From: JACVRM01 sp963817375
GTDB taxonomy: Bacteria > Actinomycetota > Thermoleophilia > Gaiellales > Gaiellaceae
Direction of reading: 5' to 3'
DNA length: 64,000 nt
NCBI GenBank assembly: GCA_963817375.1
Contig: CAWFOB010000002.1
Span: forward strand, 62,001 to 126,000
The position numbers were made by a program, and so were the translations under genes. This document shows positions 59,641 to 64,000 of the stretch, piece by piece. The notes below the pieces were generated by a model. That model worked only from the letters and a program-made list of their open reading frames with translations. It was not told the DNA's origin and searched no databases. Position 1 is the stretch's first letter, and each line of letters opens with the position of its first letter.

Positions 59641-60227
59641 TCCGCGCGCGGAAACTCGCCAAGCGCTACGGGGAGAAACGCGTTCTCCGCGAGCTCGACC
59701 TCGACGTCGAGGCCGGCGGCTTCCTCGTCGTCACCGGCCCGAACGGGTCCGGCAAGACGACGCTGCTCCGGTTGATCGCCGGCCTCGCTGCGCCGACCGG
59801 CGGCGAGCTCGAGGTGCGCGCCGAGCGCTCCGCGATCGGCTTCCTGGCGCACGAGCCGCTCGTGTACCGCGAGCTGACCCCGCTCGAGAACCTCGAGCTC
59901 TACGGCCGCCTCTACCGCGTGCCGGAGCGGCGCGAGCGGATCGGGATGCTGCTCGAGCGCTTCGGCCTGTGGGACGAGCGCCACGCACGCGTCGCCACGT
60001 TCTCGCGCGGCATGCAGCAGCGGCTGGCGCTCTGCCGCACGCTCCTCCACGACCCGCAGCTCGTCCTGCTCGACGAGCCCTTCTCGGGCCTCGACGTCGA
60101 GGCGGCCGCGCTCGTCGACCGCGAGCTGCGCGAGCTCGCCGGTGAGCACCGGACCTTGGTCGTCTCGACCCACGCGCCGGAGCGGCTCGACCCGCTCGGG
60201 CCCCGGCGCCTCGCGCTCGCGGCGTGA
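59637..60227 (+). CDS. ccmA: heme exporter ATP-binding protein CcmA
   Basis: A 196-residue ABC ATPase. Walker A GPNGSGKTT at 34-42, signature FSRGMQQRLALCRTLL and Walker B LVLLDEPFSGLD. Sequence alone would only say ABC transporter; its location directly before ccmB and ccmC identifies it as CcmA, which works with CcmB to release holo-CcmE during cytochrome c maturation. GTG start overlapping the UbiA gene; stop overlaps ccmB. Confidence 0.9.
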   Translation: MIRARKLAKRYGEKRVLRELDLDVEAGGFLVVTGPNGSGKTTLLRLIAGLAAPTGGELEVRAERSAIGFLAHEPLVYRELTPLENLELYGRLYRVPERRERIGMLLERFGLWDERHARVATFSRGMQQRLALCRTLLHDPQLVLLDEPFSGLDVEAAALVDRELRELAGEHRTLVVSTHAPERLDPLGPRRLALAA

Positions 60228-60865
60228 CCGGCTACTTCGGCGACGTCGCCGCGCTGGCGCGCAAGGACCTGCTGCTCGAGCTCCGCTCGCGCGACACCGT
60301 GCCGGCGATGCTGCTCTTCGTCGTCGCCTCGCTCGTCGTCTTCCATTTCGCCCTGCCGACCGAGGCGAGTGCCAGGGCGACCGACGGGCTGCTCTGGATC
60401 GGGATCCTCTTCACCGCGCTGCTCGGGCTCACGCGCGCGTTCGTCGCCGAGCGGGAGGGCAGCGTCATGGACGGGCTCGTGCTCGCGACCTTCGACCGCA
60501 GCGCGATCTGGCTCGGGAAGACGCTGAGCGTCCTCGCGTTCCTCGGGCTGGCCGAGGCGGTCGCGCTGCCGGCCTATGCGCTCTTCTTCCGGCCGGTCGG
60601 CTGGGAGCTCCTCGCCGCCGTCGTGCTCGCCGACATCGGCATCGCCGTCGTCGGCACCCTGCTCTCGGCGATGGCGGTCGTGAGCCGGGCGCGCGAGCTC
60701 CTCCTGCCGCTGCTCTTCCTGCCCCTCGGCATTCCCGTGATCGTCGGCGGCGTGGGCGCTACCGTGGCTGAGGAACCAGGCCGTTACCTGGCCTTTCTTG
60801 CGTTGTACGACCTCGTTTTTGCGATCCTCTCGTGGGCAACCTTTGAGTATGTCGTTGCGGAATAA
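60224..60865 (+). CDS. ccmB: heme exporter membrane protein CcmB
   Basis: A 213-residue polytopic membrane protein with six helices. It shows the CcmB start pattern ALARKDLLLELRSRDTVPAMLLF, the loop VAEREGSVMDGLVLATFDRSAIWLGK and the C-terminal ILLLPLLFLPLGIPVIVGGV-like segment. It forms the permease with CcmA. Its 3' end overlaps the ccmC start by 17 bases. Confidence 0.92.
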   Translation: MTGYFGDVAALARKDLLLELRSRDTVPAMLLFVVASLVVFHFALPTEASARATDGLLWIGILFTALLGLTRAFVAEREGSVMDGLVLATFDRSAIWLGKTLSVLAFLGLAEAVALPAYALFFRPVGWELLAAVVLADIGIAVVGTLLSAMAVVSRARELLLPLLFLPLGIPVIVGGVGATVAEEPGRYLAFLALYDLVFAILSWATFEYVVAE

Positions 60866-61533
60866 CCGGCCTGCCCTGTTCGCTCTCGCGACCCTCGTCC
60901 TGCTCGGCGGGGGCGTCGCGCTGGCGCTGTTCTGGGTGCCGAACGACGCCGACCAGGGCTTCTCGCAGCGGATCTTCTACATCCACGTCCCGATCGCCCT
61001 GACCGCATACGCCTGCTTCGGCTGGGGCGCGTGGAAAGCGCTCCGGCTGCTCTGGCTGGGCGAGGAGCACTACGACCTCGAGAGCTACACCGCCGTGCAC
61101 GTCGGGCTCATCTTCGGCGTGCTCACGCTCGTCACCGGCTCGATCTGGGCGCGGGTCGTCGTGGGGCGTCTGGTGGACGTGGAGCTCGAAGCAGCTGGTC
61201 ATGTTCCTCGTGCTCTTCCTCTTCTACGCCGCCTACTTCATGCTCCGCTACTCCGTCGAGGCGGGGCGGCGCCGCGCGAACATGTCGGCCGTCTACGCGC
61301 TGTTCGGCGTCGTGCTCGTGCCGATCAGCTTCCTCGCCATCCGGCTGAGCTCGGACCTGATCCACCCGGTCGTGCTCAAGAAGAGCGGCCCGGACATGGC
61401 CGGGTCGATGTTCCTCGTCTTCTGCATCTGCCTCGGCGGGATGCTGTCGCTGGCGGCGACGCTGTACCACGTCGAGCTCACCGGCAAGCGGCTCGACGGC
61501 CACCTGCGCGAGCTGCGCGAGGCGCTGGCGTGA
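60849..61533 (+). pseudogene. ccmC: cytochrome c assembly protein CcmC, single frameshift
   Basis: Heme-handling membrane protein with six helices. The N-terminal part (60849 to about 61155) has FSQRIFYIHVPIALTAYACF with the first heme-ligand histidine. Removing one T at about 61156 restores the tryptophan-rich signature WGVWWTWSSKQLV, which binds heme, and the frame continues through SSDLIHPVVLKKSGPDM (second histidine) to LREALA, TGA 61531-61533. The corrected length of about 227 residues is normal. Because ccm genes around it are intact, a sequencing indel is as likely as a true mutation. Confidence 0.85.
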
Positions 61534-61718
61534 GCAGCGGCGACCGCTACGTCTTCGCCGCGTACACGGTCGTGCTCGTGACCCTGCTCGTCTACCTGCT
61601 GATCATCGCGCTCAAGGTGTCCCGGCTCGACCGTGAGCTCGGCGACCTTGCACGCCGCGCCCGCGAGCGGCGCGCGACCTCCGAGCAGGACGACCGGGAG
61701 GAGGCGGCGGTTGGCTGA
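61530..61718 (+). CDS. ccmD: CcmD-like small membrane protein
   Basis: A 62-residue protein with one membrane helix: YVFAAYTVVLVTLLVYLLII, followed by the charged LKVSRLDRELGDLARRARER. Small single-helix proteins in this place, between CcmC and the next cytochrome c assembly gene, are CcmD, which helps release heme-loaded CcmE. Sequence conservation in CcmD is always low, so the assignment is mostly positional. GTG start overlaps the ccmC stop; its end overlaps the TTG of the next gene. Confidence 0.7.
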   Translation: MSSGDRYVFAAYTVVLVTLLVYLLIIALKVSRLDRELGDLARRARERRATSEQDDREEAAVG

Positions 61719-62499
61719 GCTCCTCTTCTGGCCGGCGCTCCTTGCCTACGGGGAGGCGGCCGTGGCCTATGCAGGCAACCTTCGCCATCCCGGCACTCTC
61801 GGCCGGGCGGCGACGTGGGGCGTCCGCATCGGCTGGCTCGTCCAGACGTGGCTCCTGGTCGCGCAGGCTGCGCGGGCCGATGGCTTCCCGTGGAGCACCT
61901 GGGCCGGCTCGCTGAACCTCTTCGTCTGGCTGCTCGTGACCGGCTACCTGGTCTGGGGCTGCCGGCCGAGCTTCCGTGTGCTCGGCCTCGTCCTCATGCC
62001 GCTGGCCGCGGGGCTGCTCGCAGTCTCGTACGTCGCCGGCGGCATTTCGTCGGATGCGGGCGGGGGCTTCTCGACCGCGTTCCTCGCGCTGCACGTCGGC
62101 CTGGTGCTCGCGGCGTTCGCCGGCTTCACGCTCTCGGCCGGGCTCGCCGGTGTCTACCTCTGGCAGGAGCGGCGGCTCAAGCGGCGCGAAGCCGAGATCC
62201 TGCGCCCCCAGGCGCCGGCCCTGGTCGCGCTCGACGAGCTCTCCGCGAAGACGATCCTCGTCGCCCTGCCTGCGCTGACCGTCGGGATCGCCATCGGGCT
62301 CGGACGGCTGTACGAGCGCGGCGGCGGCATCGACGCGCTGATGGCCGCCACCGTGCTCACGTGGTGCGCCTACGCCGCATTGCTCGTCGTCCGCTACGGC
62401 CTCGGCTGGCGCGGCCGCCGGGTCGCCTTCCTCCTCCTGGCGGGCTTCGCGCTCGTCGTCACCGTCCACCTGGCGCTGCCGGCGTCGCACTTCGCATGA
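61711..62499 (+). CDS. CcsA/HemX-type cytochrome c assembly membrane protein
   Basis: A 262-residue protein with about eight membrane helices, similar to the CcsA/ResC and HemX family. The heme-handling tryptophan-rich region expected in CcsA (WGxxWxWD) is not evident, so a HemX-type protein, often encoded directly before hemA and affecting heme synthesis, is the better guess. TTG 61711 is preceded by GGAGGAGG at good spacing. The stop overlaps the hemA ATG. Confidence 0.8.
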   Translation: MAELLFWPALLAYGEAAVAYAGNLRHPGTLGRAATWGVRIGWLVQTWLLVAQAARADGFPWSTWAGSLNLFVWLLVTGYLVWGCRPSFRVLGLVLMPLAAGLLAVSYVAGGISSDAGGGFSTAFLALHVGLVLAAFAGFTLSAGLAGVYLWQERRLKRREAEILRPQAPALVALDELSAKTILVALPALTVGIAIGLGRLYERGGGIDALMAATVLTWCAYAALLVVRYGLGWRGRRVAFLLLAGFALVVTVHLALPASHFA

Positions 62500-63749
62500 C
62501 CCTGGTCCTGGTCGGCACCTCGCACCACCACGCACCGGTCGAGGTGCGCGAGCGGGTTGCGCTCGACGGGGACGCGGCCGCGGCTCTTGCTGCCGAGCTC
62601 GCGGGCGAGGGGTACGAGGCCGTCTGCCTTTCGACGTGCAACCGCACCGAGATCTACCTCGTCGGCGCCGACGCAGAACCGCGGGCGGAGCGCGCGCTAA
62701 CCGATCTCGCCTCAGGCGAGATCGGCCCCGTGCTGTACCGGCTGCACGACGAGGCGGCCGCCCTCCACGCCTTCCGGGTCGCCGCCGGGCTGGACTCGAT
62801 GGTGCCCGGCGAGGGGGAGATCCTCGGCCAGGTGCGCGCCGCCTACGAGGCGGGCGTGACCGGCCCCGTGCTCGACCGTCTCTTCCGGCAGGCGCTCTAC
62901 GCGGGCAAGAAGGTGCGGGCCGAGACGGCCATCTCCGAGAGCCCGACGTCGGTCGCCTCGGCGGCGGCCGCGCTGGCGCAGCAGGTCTTCGGGAACCTCG
63001 AGGGCCGCGCCGTCGTGGTCGTCGGCGCGGGTGAGACCGGCGAGCTGACCGCCCGCAACCTCGCCAAGCGCGGCGGCCGCATCGTCGCCGTCGCCAACCG
63101 CGGCGAGGAGCGCAGCGCCGCGCTCGCCCGCCGCTTCGGCGCGGAGGCGGTCGGGCTCGACGCGCTCGAGCGGGTGCTGCCGGAGGCCGACGTCGTCGTC
63201 TCGTCGACGAGCGCGCCCGGCTATGTGCTCGGCGTCGAGCAGGTACGCGCTGCGCTCGCGCGGCGCAAGGGGCTCCCGCTCCTGCTCATCGACATCGCCG
63301 TACCGCGCGACCTCGACCCGGAGATCCACGCGCTCGAGAGCTGCTACCTGTACGACATCGACGACCTCGAGGCGGTTGTCCAGGCGAGCCTCGCCGGCCG
63401 GCGCGAGGAGGCCGTCCGCGCGGAGTCGATCGTCGGTCTCGAGGCCGAGCGCTTCGCCGCCTGGCAGGCATCGCTCGACGTCGTGCCCGCCATCGCCGAG
63501 CTGCGCGAGCGGGCCGAGGCCATCCGGGCGGGCGAGCTCGCCCGGGCGGAGAGCGCGCTCGGGCGCATGTCGGAGAACGAGCGTCGCGTGGTCGAGTCGG
63601 TGACCGCCGGGATCGTCAACAAGCTCCTGCATCTGCCGACCGTGCGCCTGAAGGAGGCAGCGGCCGGCGCCGACGGGGTCGTGTACGCCGATGCCGTCCG
63701 CCACCTGTTCGGGCTGGACGAGACGGCGGGGAACGACCCACGCTCGTAA
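62496..63749 (+). CDS. hemA: glutamyl-tRNA reductase
   Basis: A 417-residue enzyme reducing glutamyl-tRNA to glutamate-1-semialdehyde, first step of the C5 heme pathway. Catalytic C48 is in CLSTCNRTEIY; GTSHHHAPVEVRER starts the catalytic domain; GLDSMVPGEGEILGQVR contains the substrate contacts; the NADPH site is VVVVGAGETGELTARNLAKRG; the C-terminal dimerisation helix is intact. It lies downstream of the ccm genes, combining heme synthesis and cytochrome assembly in one transcript. Confidence 0.97.
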   Translation: MTLVLVGTSHHHAPVEVRERVALDGDAAAALAAELAGEGYEAVCLSTCNRTEIYLVGADAEPRAERALTDLASGEIGPVLYRLHDEAAALHAFRVAAGLDSMVPGEGEILGQVRAAYEAGVTGPVLDRLFRQALYAGKKVRAETAISESPTSVASAAAALAQQVFGNLEGRAVVVVGAGETGELTARNLAKRGGRIVAVANRGEERSAALARRFGAEAVGLDALERVLPEADVVVSSTSAPGYVLGVEQVRAALARRKGLPLLLIDIAVPRDLDPEIHALESCYLYDIDDLEAVVQASLAGRREEAVRAESIVGLEAERFAAWQASLDVVPAIAELRERAEAIRAGELARAESALGRMSENERRVVESVTAGIVNKLLHLPTVRLKEAAAGADGVVYADAVRHLFGLDETAGNDPRS

Positions 63750-64000
63750 GGCTGGGGACACGCGGCAGCCGGCTGGCGATGACGCAGGCCGGAGTCGCCG
63801 CCGAGACGCTGCGTGCGGCCGGAGCGGAGGTCGCGCTGGTGCCGATCACGACCGCGGGTGACCGCGACCGCACCCGCCCTTTCGGCGAGATCGGTGACCG
63901 CGGCGTCTTCGTCAAGGAGATCGAGGAGGCGCTGCTCGCCGGCCGCATCGACGTCGCCGTCCACTCGGCGAAGGACATGACCTCGACGGACACGGAAGGC
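63746..64000 (+). CDS. hemC: porphobilinogen deaminase, N-terminal part cut by the window end
   Basis: The first 85 codons of HemC, which polymerises porphobilinogen into hydroxymethylbilane. RLGTRGSRLAMTQAG, TTAGDRDRTRPFGEIGDRGVFVKEIEEALL (in two stretches) and DVAVHSAKDM are diagnostic. The codon where family members have their start is GTA at 63746, overlapping the hemA TAA; the nearest canonical choice would be an internal ATG at 63780, which loses conserved residues. The gene continues beyond the window. Confidence 0.88.

Noticed and set aside
1..64000. rRNA genes, prophage or integrative element
   Set aside because: No rRNA-like sequence, phage structural gene, integrase or attachment-site duplication was seen; the single tRNA shows no flanking repeat of its 3' end.

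Overview
A chromosomal window of very GC-rich DNA (roughly 70 % by eye) carrying the replication-origin neighbourhood of a high-GC bacterium. The gene order rsmG-jag-yidC-yidD-rnpA-rpmH / dnaA-dnaN-recF-DUF721-gyrB-gyrA with parA-parB nearby is the classic origin cluster. Actinobacterial origin clusters and the many GTG starts suggest an actinobacterium; separate accA/accD and a PE-ligase-polymerase LigD fit a deep-branching class such as Thermoleophilia better than Mycobacterium or Streptomyces. That placement is an inference.

Layout. 1-3 kb: a DGPF-domain protein with an ECF42-type sigma factor, a LOG-like protein, a GNAT and two tiny tandem paralogues. 3.2-14.3 kb, minus strand: the fatty-acid operon fabZ-fabH-fabD-fabG-fabF running through a HAD phosphatase and two tandem-GNAT enzymes into accD-accA, followed by a LigD broken by about six frameshifts. 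14.3-20 kb: birA, a cell-wall amidase, an NfeD/slipin membrane pair and galT. 20-35.2 kb: the origin block; gyrA carries a 416-residue intein directly after its catalytic tyrosine, and gyrB is preceded by a terminator-like hairpin. 35.3-50.7 kb: a tRNA-Ile, a bifunctional nuclease, then envelope genes (L,D-transpeptidase, CPBP protease, several membrane glycosyltransferases, MscS, a class A penicillin-binding protein, sortase, a degenerate M28 protein). 50.7-54.2 kb: two-component system and HtrA. 54.5-57.8 kb: anti-sigma kinase, TreT-like and OtsA trehalose enzymes. 57.8-64 kb: moaC-mogA, a UbiA prenyltransferase, cytochrome c maturation genes ccmABCD-ccsA, hemA and the start of hemC.

Non-coding structure is the most unusual content. 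Two different palindromic MITE-like elements with TA at both ends sit between genes (51455-51621, supplying the stop codon of a response regulator, and 56264-56346, before otsA). A separate dispersed repeat of about 170 bp occurs twice in inverted orientation (47924-48095 and 54280-54450), with two strictly conserved cores at identical spacing. A 14-bp GGGGCTGTCCCC-type tandem repeat follows the nuclease gene.

Several genes are disrupted by single-base length changes that restore a conserved protein in another frame (ligD, ccmC, the penicillin-binding protein tail, a small paralogue). Several are next to C or G runs, so real decay and assembly indels must both be considered. A further set of genes (sigma factor, galT, rsmG, hemC) has no ATG/GTG/TTG at the position demanded by family alignment. 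No stretch above 300 bases lacks a gene or described element; there is no rRNA operon or CRISPR array.
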